64,000 nt of DNA. It comes from Ceratopteris richardii (taxonomy: Eukaryota > Streptophyta > Polypodiopsida > Polypodiales > Pteridaceae). This document shows positions 20,070-29,559 of the stretch, piece by piece (the stretch's first letter is position 1; each line of letters opens with the position of its first letter). The translations under genes and the position numbers were made by a program. The stretch is from assembly GCA_020310875.1 (NCBI GenBank), contig CM035408.1, positions 140,178,907 to 140,242,906 on the forward strand, read 5' to 3'. A model generated the notes under the pieces. It saw only the letters and a program-made list of their open reading frames with translations. It was not told the origin of the DNA and made no database searches.

Positions 20070-20395
20070 CACCCGCTGGGTTCCGCCTCCTCACCCGCTG
20101 CCCCCACCGCGCCACCCGCCCAGTCCGCCCAGTTTCCCCCCCTCCATCCGCCCAGTTTCCCCCCGCCACCCGCCCATCCCTCCCCTCCCGCCCGCAGTAG
20201 CCCGCATCCCCCGCCCCCGCTCTCTCCCCCCGCACCTCCTCTCCGCCTGCAGCTCCGCCCCCCTACCCTTCCCCACCCGCAGCTCTACCCCCGCCCCTCC
20301 TCTCCGCCCGCCCGCAGCCCGCCCCTCACACCTCCGCCCTCCGCCCCCTGCCCCTCACACACCCGCCCTCCGCCCCCCTCGCGCACACACTCCAC
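20070..20395 (+). repeat. C-rich tract in LTR-A (copy 1)
   Basis: CCCGCC/CCACCCGCC-type sequence with short imperfect repeats (CACCCGCTGCCCCCACC, CACCCGCCCAGT, AGTTTCCCCCC). Copy 2 (54954-55342) carries an extra local duplication of about 60 bp. Confidence 0.88.
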
Positions 20396-20820
20396 CCCCT
20401 CACTCTCTATCTCTCTCACATACCTGCACATACACACGCACAATAACACACATACGCACATACATACACAAACACACACATGCACTCACGCACACACACT
20501 TCCACACACACCGGCTTACACACACACCCACATACACTCCCACACATACACACATACACACTCACACACCCACACAATTACACACACCCCCACATACATA
20601 CACACACGTCTACACAAACACATGCACACACCCATACACACGTGCATACACACACAATTACACACTCACACACACATACATTCACGCACACACTCACATG
20701 CATAATTAACCATGCATACACGCACAATTACACACATGCACACACACCTACCCTCATTCACACACGCGCACCCACACACACAACCACATGCACACAGTCA
20801 CTCACAATCACAATCACATA
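20396..20820 (+). repeat. CA-rich tract in LTR-A (copy 1)
   Basis: Imperfect ACACACAC/CACATACA simple sequence, about 425 bp. Copy 2: 55343-55767. Confidence 0.92.
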
Positions 20821-21240
20821 GGAACAATGCAAAATTTCGGAGGCAATTCTTCAGTCCTGGCCATCTCAGGAGATGACAGATATGGAGTCATAAAGAGGAC
20901 ATTAAAATTCATCAAATACAAGCTTGATGAGTCTGAGGATGCAAATGAGTACTTCGAGCCAGCTTGGGGATGACCTTTCAAATTAAAGTATTTCTTGGGG
21001 CTCTAGGAATTGTAAAGTTACAAGTAAAATCTACCCTCCCTTTCTCACACTCAAGAGGAGTTTCTAAATCACCGACAATGCAAAATAAGGGTCTCAATTT
21101 GACTACAAAAGAGGTATGGGATAAAAGTGTGCAAGATAAAATTGGAAGCAGGGAATAGTTCCTTGCCACCAACCATTCACGGTGACTACCTATTTTGGTG
21201 GATCTAATTCAAATCAAGTGGATTATTTGACCTACCCCCC

Positions 21241-21315
21241 AATTTTGGGTGATTAACCGGCGCGTGATCAGTGGACGTGAAGATTCGGCAAGGCTCTCTT
21301 GGCCTATTGGGGCCT
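21241..21315 (+). promoter_or_regulatory. Conserved promoter-like block of LTR-A (copy 1)
   Basis: About 75 bp nearly identical to 26857-26930 of LTR-B (GATCAGTGGACGTGAAG, TTCGGCAAGG, CTCTTGGCCTATTG). The surrounding DNA of the two LTRs is much less alike. In LTR-B a TATA box follows directly, but in LTR-A it is mutated. Copy 2: 56188-56262. Confidence 0.6.
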
Positions 21316-21952
21316 ACAAAATCAAGGGATTTGTGCTCATTTGGGTACACTGGAGTACATGTACAAGGTACAACAATTTTAGAGACACGGTGGTTCGTGC
21401 ATACGTGCAGAAGTCCTCTCTTGCATTTGGTGGTTTCAAGTCTACTGTGGGAGCTTCTCTGTCGTGTATACAGAGGGTAGGCTTCTCAGTGGAGGGCTAT
21501 GAGCACTATAGTGTAAGAGAGTAGCTTGGATTTATTTTCTTTTCCGTGAGTCAGTGTGTTGATTAATCTCTATTCTCTTGAGAAATTCTACCATTTGTAT
21601 TGCTCTGAATTAGCCTGCATATCGGTGGCCCCTTATGCTGATCTGTTGTATTGGAGTTAATACTTTTAGGGTGGCTTGTTAGCCTTAAGCTTGCACTTTT
21701 GAGCATCACTCTGCCCACCCTGTAATCGTCTGATTCGAATCAAGAAGTGTATGGTCTTCCTTGGTCATTGGTTGTCCATATTTTCTGAAGCATTTACCAT
21801 TCTGTACAATTCTTGTTGTCTGCCTACTCACAGAAATGTTAAAGGGTATACTTCCCTAAAGAGAACCCCCCTTGAGTAGGTGACGTACTGGACGTGATTA
21901 ATTTTCATTCTCTACTTTTGTTAAAAGCGGATACCCCAGTACCTCCTCTACA

Positions 21953-23377
21953 ATTATCATAGGTTTTTCCTGTGATGGCCTCTCTTTTAGGCATTCGTAC
22001 CAAATTTTTTCGGTCTTCAACTTCATATTTCTTGAAATTTTTTGGTACCTCAAACAATGATTCCTCCTCTTCTTGTTTTACTGCTTTTCTTTTCTTTTTC
22101 TTTTGAGTGCTCTCACTTCCATCCTTTAAATTCACCATTCTAATGCTTGTGAGAGGTTCTTCTTCCTTTTGGGTATATACTCCTATGTCTTCTAAATAGT
22201 GCTTTTTTGAGTCAAAGTAAGTATCCATTACAATGGATTCTAGATCGTCGTCATCCTCCTCTTCTTCTATGAAATCCCTAGGGTCACATTCTTCTAGCAA
22301 GAGCTGACACATAAACACTGAAATATCATACCCCTCCTCATCACAATGAGGTGTCCATTGTTTTGCATTGACAAAAATGTCCATGGTGGCCAAGATTTCT
22401 GCCCAACCATGAGGCTCAAATTCCTCATCTAGAAATATCATCGGTGTGTAGGCTGGGTTGTTAATTGGTCTTTCTCCTTGAGAAGTACCTTCTTCTCTCA
22501 CCTTAAGGCGTTTTTCCTCTTCCTCTGTGACCTTGCACACCTACAAATGAGTATCTTCGTGCAACTAGGATGCGTCACGAGAACTTCTAGAATGCATAGA
22601 GATTGAATCTTCCTTTGCTTTGTGAATAGGATTCCACTGTAGGGGTGTTACATCTCTGAAGGAGTAATCCTTCAAATTGACCTTGATGGTGACCCCTAAG
22701 TGCTGTAAATACAAGGAGTTGGTTCCCCAATCCTGTACTATTTGCAATTGCTATAGGAAGGGTCTTCCTAGGATCATCTTGTAGACATTGTTTTTTTCAA
22801 AGTCACATATAGCAAATGTGTGTTCAAACTCTACACCACAAGTGGTTAGAGTTATCCCTTCGAGAAATCCTAGAGGTCTTTCAAAATGACCATCTGCCAT
22901 TTGAAGCTTCATTCTAGTTGTTCTTAATGTGGGTTCGCCCCATCATTTCCACAAGGAGGTGGTCGCAATAGCAACACCAACACCTGAATCTATGATTGCT
23001 TTGGTTGTGTAACCTTGGTAGGTGATTGGAAGATAAGTATTACCTTCTTCACCTTCACTCATGCCCCCTATTTTGTCTAGAGGTATCTCGGGTACTTTTT
23101 GCTTTGAGCCTACTTTTGGCATATTGGAATCAAGTTCTGGAACCTGATCTTTCACATGATTCCATAGCTTAGGTTTTACTTTGAGAAGCTCTTCTATGGT
23201 GAGATGACACTGAACCTTAGTGTTCTTCATGACATCAGTGTTTCTTGGAACCACTTGTAAGAAATCACTTGAATGATGTGTGTGACTCTCCTCCCATCCA
23301 TATATACCCTCTTGTACTCTAAAAATAGCAATGGTATACTCTAAACTTAGTGTGAACATGTGGCCATCATGCAACAC
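21953..23377 (-). pseudogene. Ty3/gypsy protease and linker fragment (copy 1)
   Basis: Minus-strand coding in two main pieces. 23377-22943 contains a retropepsin-like motif, IIDSGVGVAI, preceded by a lysine-rich linker. It continues past a stop as CGVEFEHTF and ILGRPFL (about 22850-22770), the conserved second half of aspartic proteases. Then 22747-22565 and 22540-21953 give an acidic linker (CKVTEEEEKRLKVREEGTSQGE, NNPAYTP, EEEEDDDD). Stops at about 22940 and 22750 break the frame. The left end is cut by LTR-A, and no RT follows. It differs from the chromovirus to its right and I cannot assign it to a lineage. Copy 2: 56900-58324. Confidence 0.72.
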
Positions 23378-23379
23378 TT

Positions 23380-24713
23380 ATTCCCATTACTACCATAGTA
23401 CTTCCCATTACTACCAAAATACCTTAGGGTATCCCCCGAGCTTGGGACCTTGGCTAGCTGGCCCTTGTCCCTCACACACATGGATTGATCCCTTTGGATT
23501 AAATAGACTAATCCCTCTGGATCAATGATCCCTATGGATCACATGCATTGATCCCTATGGATCAATGTCTAACACTCTCCCCCTTCTAAAGATCATTGTC
23601 CTCAATGATGAATGAGGGAAAGTACTTGCAAACCACAGCTTCTGATTCCCAAGTAGAGTCAGTAAGTGGTAATCCTCTCCATGCTACTAGATACTCCTGG
23701 ATGACACGATTCCTCAGTCGCCTTTGTCTCCTATCTAATATCATGTCTAGAGAGTGATCCATCCTATTACTTTCTTGCAAAGAAACAATACCTTCTATTA
23801 GATTATCCTCCCTACAAACATGGAACACTGGATGAAATTTGCAATCTAGAGGAAGATCTAATCAGTATGCAACTTCACCTAGCTTTTTAACTATCTTCTA
23901 AGGTCCTCAAAACCTTTTAGATCTAGGTGGTACCTGAAGAAAGATTCTATCTCATGCCTCTAAGGATCTAGGAGATCTTTTCCTATCAGCGTACTCTTTA
24001 GCCCCATCAACTTCTTGCTGCATCTTCGATTTAGCTATTTCTAAATTTTCTTGGATATTTGCTAACAAATCCAAAGCACTAGGACATTGATTCATGCCAT
24101 AGTTCATCGCAAAAGGAAATGCAACTAGTGCCAAATACTATCCCAATCTGTCTGTCTCTCAAACATATATGCCCTCAATATGTCCTCTAAATCTGATCCT
24201 GCTTGGTCTTGTAAATCTGACATCCCTATCTGAAACTATGGATGTCCACAATCCATGCAATCTGAAGACATGTTGGATAAACAACTCCGCTACGTGTGGA
24301 TCAAATAGACTGATCCCTATGGATCAAATGGACTCACCCTTGTGGATCAATGTCTGACACTCTGATCCCTATGTGGAGTTTCTATCGTCTCCTATGTGGG
24401 TATGAACTGACCCCTTATGGACCAAAATCATGATCCCTATGGATCATCAATCTGTCTACCACAACTAGGATAGTATCCCACTTCCTTTGGGTCCGCTGTA
24501 CCCGACTATGAAGTCCATGGATACACTGTCCAAGTTGTGTTTTGGAGTTTGTAAAGGATACAAAAGATGTGGAGTCTTTATCCTTTCTACTTTGTTGAAT
24601 TGACACATAAAGCCTGTTAAACATAAGTGTGGAGATCTCTGGCTATCCAGGCCACCAAATGTTCTTCTTACAAAGGGTATTATCTTATCAACACCTGGAT
24701 GTCCGACACACTT
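23380..24713 (-). mobile_element. Decayed chromovirus: integrase, chromodomain, start of 3' LTR (copy 1)
   Basis: Same element as at 303-1640. Integrase zinc and core region at 24713-24415, second core part about 24273-24160, integrase tail 24134-23952, chromodomain 23828-23586, polypurine tract 23575-23587, LTR start TGTTAGAC at 23574 running left. Identical lesions show that it decayed before the tandem duplication. Confidence 0.82.
23586..23828 (-). pseudogene. Chromodomain (copy 1)
   Basis: As at 509-751, with the motifs ILDRR, RLRNR, EYLVAWRGLP and STWES. Confidence 0.8.
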
Positions 24714-24717
24714 ACAC

Positions 24718-24846
24718 ATACACACAGATACACATATGCATACACACAAACATTTCTACAAACACATAGAAGAACTTGCATGCATGCATTATTGCATTTA
24801 CACATACACATATACACATTAACACATACTTAAATGCATGTATATG
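24718..24846 (+). repeat. CA/CATA tract, left of solo LTR-B (copy 1)
   Basis: Simple sequence ending in the target duplication ATATG (24842-24846). The same tract resumes at 27556 after the LTR. Confidence 0.85.
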
Positions 24847-25120
24847 TGTAGATCCCCAGGGGCAGACTTGACTTGATCAATGAATGTCTTCCATCAAGAT
24901 AAAAGGACAAATTGAAATCTACAAAGGGCTTCTGTACGATTAAAAGTGTGCTGCACAAAGAGGTCGTCACCCTTCCTTTGGAATACTCTTTGAGTGGAGA
25001 ACAAATGCGATTTCACCAGTGATAGTATCAGGAGCCTTACCAGCCTCTCCAGGAAATAACTCTCTTTCCCTTTCTCTCTCTCCTTTCCCTTCACCCTCCC
25101 CTATCATCCCCCCCCCCCCT

Positions 25121-26226
25121 AACCTCCATTCAACCCCACCCTTCCCCATGCGCCCACTCAACTCCACCCTCCCCCATGCGCCCCCCCTCAACCCCACCCT
25201 CCCCCATGCGCCCCCCCTCAACTCCACCCTCCCCCATGCGCCCCCCTTCATCCCCACCCTCCCCCATGCGCCCCCCTCAACTCCACCCTCCCCCATGCGC
25301 CCCCCTCAACTCCACCCTCTCCCATGCGCCCCCCTCAACTCCACCCTCCCCCATGCGCCCCCCTTCATCCCCACCCTCCCCCATGCGCCCCCCTCAACTC
25401 CACCCTCCCCCATGCGCCCCCCTTCATCCCCACCCTCCCCCATGTGCCCCCCTCAACTCCACCCTCCCCCATGCGCCCCCCTCAACTCCACCCTCCCCCA
25501 TGCGCCCCCCTTCATCCCCACCCTCCCCCATGCGCCCCCCTCAACTCCACCCTCCCCCATGCGCCCCCCTCAACTCCACCCTTCCCCATGCGCCCCCCTC
25601 AACTCCACCCTCCCCCATGCGCCCCCCCTCAACTCCACCCTCCCCCATGCGCCCCCCTTCATCCCCACCCTCCCCCATGCGCCCCCCTCAACTCCACCCT
25701 CCCCCATGCGCCCCCCTCAACTCCACCCTTCCCCATGCGCCCCCCTCAACTCCACCCTCCCCCATGCGCCCCCCCTCAACTCCACCCTCCCCCATGCGCC
25801 CCCCTTCATCCCCACCCTCCCCCATGCGCCCCCCTCAACTCCACCCTCCCCCATGCGCCCCCCTCAACTCCACCCTCCCCCATGCGCCCCCCTTCATCCC
25901 CACCCTCCCCCATGCGCCCCCCTCAACTCCACCCTCCCCCATGCGCCCCCCTCAACCCCACCATTCCCCATGCGCCCCCTCATCCCCACCCTCCCCCATG
26001 CGCCCCTCTCAACTCCACCCTCCCCCATGCGCCCCCCTTCATCCCCACCCTCCCCCATGCAACCCCTCCCTCCCCCGTAAGAGCCTCTCTCAACCCCACC
26101 CTCCCCCATGCGCCCCCCTCATCCCCACCCTCCCCCATGCGCCCCCCTCAACTCCACCCTCCCCCATGCGCCCCCCTCAACCCCACTCTCCCCCATGCGC
26201 CCCCCTCATCCCCACCCTCCCCCATG
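25121..26226 (+). repeat. C-rich 29/30-bp minisatellite in LTR-B (copy 1)
   Basis: As in copy 0. Here a higher-order unit of five monomers (about 148 bp) is visible, for example 25502-25650 and 25650-25798: one TTCATC monomer, two TCAACT monomers (the second with CTTCCCC), then two more, the last with seven Cs. The complementary strand is a dense series of G3-G6 runs. Confidence 0.92.
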
Positions 26227-26369
26227 CTCATTCACATACACACCCACACTTACACACACATCCTCACATACACACACGTACCCACTAAAACACACCTGCA
26301 CTCACACTTGCATTCACACACCCTCACATGCGCTGCATATTCTCGTACACACCCACACCCACACACATA
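26227..26369 (+). repeat. CA-rich simple sequence in LTR-B (copy 1)
   Basis: Imperfect ACAC tract following the minisatellite. Confidence 0.85.
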
Positions 26370-26856
26370 CGACCCGGTATCACCGAGAAAGAAAGAGAAG
26401 AGTGTTTCTGTTCCTCTGAGAATGGACCCAGAATTCTTCAAGTAGGCTATGAAGATGTAGAAGATCATGAGATAATGGAAGCATATGAACGACTTGGCTC
26501 TTTGCTAGTAAATGAAGACATTGTTCGTGAAAACTGAGGGCCACACTTGACAGCTTCATACAGAGGCTCTTCTTGATCTTCAGAAGGGAGTCTATATCAC
26601 ACCTAGATATGACCTTCTATTCACAAATTCAAGGCATGACCTAGATGCTATTCATGGGCCTTCCAGGAGGACAAGCGGGTGGACCAATCGACTTCCCGGG
26701 AAATGAGAATCTCCATTCTCAGATGGCAGGAGATGAGGTAAAAGTGAATTGTTAAAAGTAAAAGTGGATAAACAAATGTTGCCGCCAACCATTCCCAGTG
26801 ACTACCTACTTTTGAGGATCCAATTCAAGTCCAGGGAATAATTGACCTACCCCTTC

Positions 26857-26937
26857 AATTTTGGGTAATCAACTGGCGCATGATCAGTGGACGTGAAGAT
26901 TCGGCAAGGCCCTCTTGGCCTATTGAGGCCTATATAA
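26857..26937 (+). promoter_or_regulatory. Conserved pre-TATA block and TATA box of LTR-B (copy 1)
   Basis: Conserved block (26857-26930) followed by TATATAA (26931-26937). Transcription would be expected to start about 30 bp further on, before the 26-bp duplication. Confidence 0.65.
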
Positions 26938-27004
26938 ACAAAGGATTTGTGCTCATTGGGATACACATTTTTTTTGGTACATTTTTTTGGAGTTACATTG
27001 ACGC

Positions 27005-27056
27005 GTGTATACGTGCAGAAGTTCTCTCTTGTGTATACGTGCAGAAGTTCTCTCTT
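27005..27056 (+). repeat. 26-bp perfect tandem duplication downstream of TATA (copy 1)
   Basis: Two identical 26-bp units, 27005-27030 and 27031-27056. LTR-A has one related unit. Confidence 0.92.
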
Positions 27057-27555
27057 GCACTTAGTGGTTTCAAGTCTTCTATGGGAGCTACTCTGTAATG
27101 TGTTTACAGAGGGGAGGCCTCTCAGTGAAGGGCTATGAGCACTATAGTGTCAAGGAGTAGTTTGGATTTTTCTTCTTTTCAGTGAGGTAGCGTTGTTGAT
27201 TAGGTTCTATCCGCCTGAGAAATTCTTGTATTGTTCTGAGTTAGCCTCTGTGCTGGAGTAAATCATTTTTAGGGTGGTTTGTTAGCCCTGAGTTTACACT
27301 TTTGAGTATCATTCATCATTTGCCCGACTTTGTAATCATCTGATCATCTGACTTGAATCTAGCAGTGTACAGTCTTCTTTGGTTATTGGTAGTCTATATT
27401 TTATGAAGCATTTACCATTCTATACAATTCTTGTTGTTGGCTTGCTCACAGAAATGTTAAAGGGTATACTTCCCTAAAGAGAACCCCCCTTGAGTAGGTG
27501 ACGTACTGGAAGTGTTATTTTCTCTAAAAGTGGATACCCCAGTACCTCCTCTACA

Positions 27556-27908
27556 ATATGCACATTCACATGCATGCACATACACATGGATGCAAATGGA
27601 AATGCATGGATAAGCACATGGATGTTTCATACATATACACATACATATACATACACTTGTATATGTTTATACACATACACATACATATGCACATATGTAC
27701 ATATACACACATACACATATATACACATATACATGCACATACATACACACATACACACACACATACACATGCACATGCACATACATACATATACACATAC
27801 ACATGCACATACACCCATATACACATATAGTTACACATATACATGCACATACATATATATACACACACATACATATGCACATGCACATACACATACATAT
27901 GCAGATAC
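27556..27908 (+). repeat. CA/CATA microsatellite between LTR-B and the TRIM (copy 1)
   Basis: ACACATACATATGCACAT-type sequence that begins with ATATG (LTR-B target duplication) and ends with GATAC (27904-27908, TRIM target duplication). The many Cys/Val/Tyr/Met- or His/Thr-rich frames in it are artefacts. Copy 2: 62500-62852. Confidence 0.92.
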
Positions 27909-28054
27909 TGTGGGATTTGAACTCACGACCTACGAGCTAGGAGTATGATGGGCTAACCACTTGCCCCAAAAGCCATGGTTGAGGATTACTTCCTAATCCT
28001 CCCTCTTAGGGTGTGGTTCAACTATCTCCTTTTGGTTATATCTTAAGTCTAACA
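27909..28054 (-). repeat. TRIM 3' LTR with tRNA-like segment (copy 1)
   Basis: On the minus strand GGGGCAAGTGGTTAGCCC (a perfect GGGC/GCCC D-arm-like hairpin resembling an A box) is followed after about 30 nt by GTGAGTTCAAATCCCAC (T-arm-like, B box GAGTTCAAATCC). The order and spacing fit a tRNA-derived module. No full cloverleaf could be drawn, so it is not called a tRNA gene. Confidence 0.6.
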
Positions 28055-28138
28055 CTCTCTTCCCCTTCTAGAGATCATTGTCCTCAATGATCAATCCTTG
28101 CTCTCCCCTTGGATTGATGTCCTCACCCTCACACAGTC

Positions 28139-28372
28139 TCTTGAACCATCTTGTCCTCAACCTTGGTCTCTTGAGCCTTGGCTTTTCGCTTCTTGGCCAC
28201 TTTGCCTACAGACATGCCTTGCTCTCAACCTTGGTGTCTTGAGACTTGCCTTTCCACTTCTTGGCCACTTGCTCTCAACCTTGGTATGTTGAACCTTGCC
28301 TTTCTGCTTCTTGGCAACTAGCCTACGGACTTGCCTTGCTCTCAACCTCGGTCTCTTGAACCTGGTTCTCAC
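28139..28372 (-). repeat. Minisatellite inside the TRIM (copy 1)
   Basis: Four imperfect units of about 50-70 bp built on CTCTCAACCTTGGT, CTTGA, CCTTGCCTTTC and TTCTTGGCCAC. On the minus strand this reads as a short basic repeat frame (PRLRARQVRR), with no sign of selection. Copy 2: 63083-63316. Confidence 0.8.
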
Positions 28373-28575
28373 CCATGCTAGGTATCTTGGATCCCCAATC
28401 CAGTGTCTTCATTGGAATGCTTGTTCCGAGAGCTTTCCAACGGTATATTACACCTCGAAATCCGACCTATAGATTGGGAGATAAAATCAAATCTTTGTTA
28501 AGCTTACCTTTGAAATCGACACGCGCGCCTTCCATCTGCCTTGCCCAAGTCTACTTCCTTAGGTCTGATACCAAT

Positions 28576-28721
28576 TGTGGGATTTGAACTCACGACCTAC
28601 AAGCTAGGAGTATGATGGGCTAACCACTTGCCCCAAAAGCCATGGTCAAGGATTACTTCCTAATCCTCCCTCTTAGGGTGTGGTTCAACCATCTCCTTTC
28701 GGTTATATCTTGAGTCTAACA
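28576..28721 (-). repeat. TRIM 5' LTR with tRNA-like segment (copy 1)
   Basis: Same 146 bp as the 3' LTR with a handful of substitutions (for example AGCTCGTAGG versus AGCTTGTAGG). Confidence 0.85.
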
Positions 28722-28726
28722 GATAC

Positions 28727-28812
28727 ACTTACACATGCACATGCACATACATACATATACACATACACATATGTACATACATACATATATACACACATAC
28801 ACACATATAGAT
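28727..28812 (+). repeat. CATA microsatellite, right part (copy 1)
   Basis: Continuation of the tract interrupted by the TRIM. Copy 2: 63671-63755. Confidence 0.9.
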
Positions 28813-29559
28813 CTTGAAGGCGATCCAATGATCCACACTCTCTACAAGAATGTGATCAGCCCCACTTGTGCTTTACCATTGGATTTGAGCATCATTTGAT
28901 GGCTGAGATGTTTGCAGAGACTTGCACACAATCTATTTTAATTTCTGGTCCCCACTTCAACAAAAATGGATAGCTACCCTTGACCTAAAGTAAGGTTAGA
29001 ATTTATCCTCTTTTTCCATTTTAAAGGAAAGCTTGATCAAATACTATTTTATCTACCAATATCACTAGTGGTCTATCATGTCTCCTTAATCACCCACATG
29101 ATTAATTTTAATCTCTGTAAATTAGGAATCCTTACAAGTCCCATTGAGGGCTCATTTTTTCCCCTAATGTGAGTAAGCATCGGGATTTGGTCCTTCCCAA
29201 GCATGATTACAAGAGAGGTTTAGAGATCAACTTGGCGAGTTGTGCTATCATGGTCAATGCCTTTCTTGTCACCTCAACATTTTTTCCTATTGTGTTGGTG
29301 ATTGAGAGACAAAGAGCTTGCTAAGTTGGAAAACATTTTCACATATTTTCTCTATTCTCTAGATACTTGACCCCAATAGGAGATTAATGAATGGAAAAGG
29401 AACATAAAAGGATAAGAGTTCTTCTCAATAGAAATTCACAAAGGTTTATTATTTTTGTATTATGCGTCAATGGAAAAAAGGTCCATTGTACGATTTTTCC
29501 TACTTATCTAGGAAATTTACTTGAAACAAGTGAGAACCAATATTCGAAAAATTTTTCTG
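28813..29559. other. No recognisable feature
   Basis: AT-rich, no convincing coding, no repeat structure seen. The short plus-strand frame at 29391-29582 (63 codons) carries no motif. Confidence 0.5.

Larger units (their letters stand above)
19678..21952 (+). mobile_element. Gypsy 3' LTR (LTR-A, 2275 bp, copy 1)
   Basis: Begins TGTAGATCCCC after a weak purine tract (GTGGGGGTC) and ends CTCCTCTACA, giving TGTAG/CTACA ends. It follows the gypsy integrase stop by about 115 bp, as a 3' LTR should. Contents: CT tract, C-rich tract and CA tract (first 1.1 kb), then unique DNA with a promoter-like block (21241-21315). It is the same family as LTR-B but clearly diverged. The TATA box of LTR-B reads CTACAAAATC here, so the promoter may be damaged. 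The following bases are ATTAT. Copy 2: 54567-56899. Confidence 0.85.
24847..27555 (+). mobile_element. Solo gypsy LTR (LTR-B, 2709 bp, copy 1)
   Basis: TGTAG at the start, CTACA at the end, and a perfect 5-bp target duplication ATATG on both sides (24842-24846, 27556-27560). There is no internal element sequence, so this is a solo LTR left by LTR-LTR recombination. Layout: CT tract (25062-25085), C-rich minisatellite (25121-26226), CA tract (26227-26369), unique DNA, conserved block (26857-26930), TATATAA (26931-26937), 26-bp duplication (27005-27056) and a U5-like end in which a stretch from GAAATGTTAAAGGGTATAC to GTGACGTACTGG is identical to LTR-A. Confidence 0.9.
27909..28721 (-). mobile_element. 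TRIM: miniature LTR retrotransposon, 813 bp (copy 1)
   Basis: Two 146-bp LTRs (27909-28054 and 28576-28721) with TG/CA ends (TGTTAGAC to CCCACA on the minus strand), and a perfect 5-bp target duplication GATAC on both sides (27904-27908, 28722-28726). On the minus strand the PBS TGGTATCAGACC (28573-28562, one mismatch to the tRNA-iMet type) lies two bases inside the 5' LTR, and a purine tract AGAAGGGGAAGAGAG precedes the 3' LTR. The 521-bp interior holds only short repeats and no gag-pol. The LTRs differ at few positions, so it is fairly young. It inserted into the CATA microsatellite. Copy 2: 62853-63665. Confidence 0.93.

Noticed and set aside
19594..20705. Long Arg/Glu-rich and Ser/Leu/Pro-rich frames
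   Set aside because: They are translations of CT-, C- and CA-rich simple sequence in LTR-A.
27558..27948. Cys/Met/Val/Tyr-rich and His/Thr-rich frames
   Set aside because: They are six-frame translations of a CATA microsatellite.
27909..28054. Genuine tRNA gene
   Set aside because: A- and B-box-like segments exist, but no complete cloverleaf or acceptor stem could be drawn, and the segment lies within LTR ends flanked by a target duplication.
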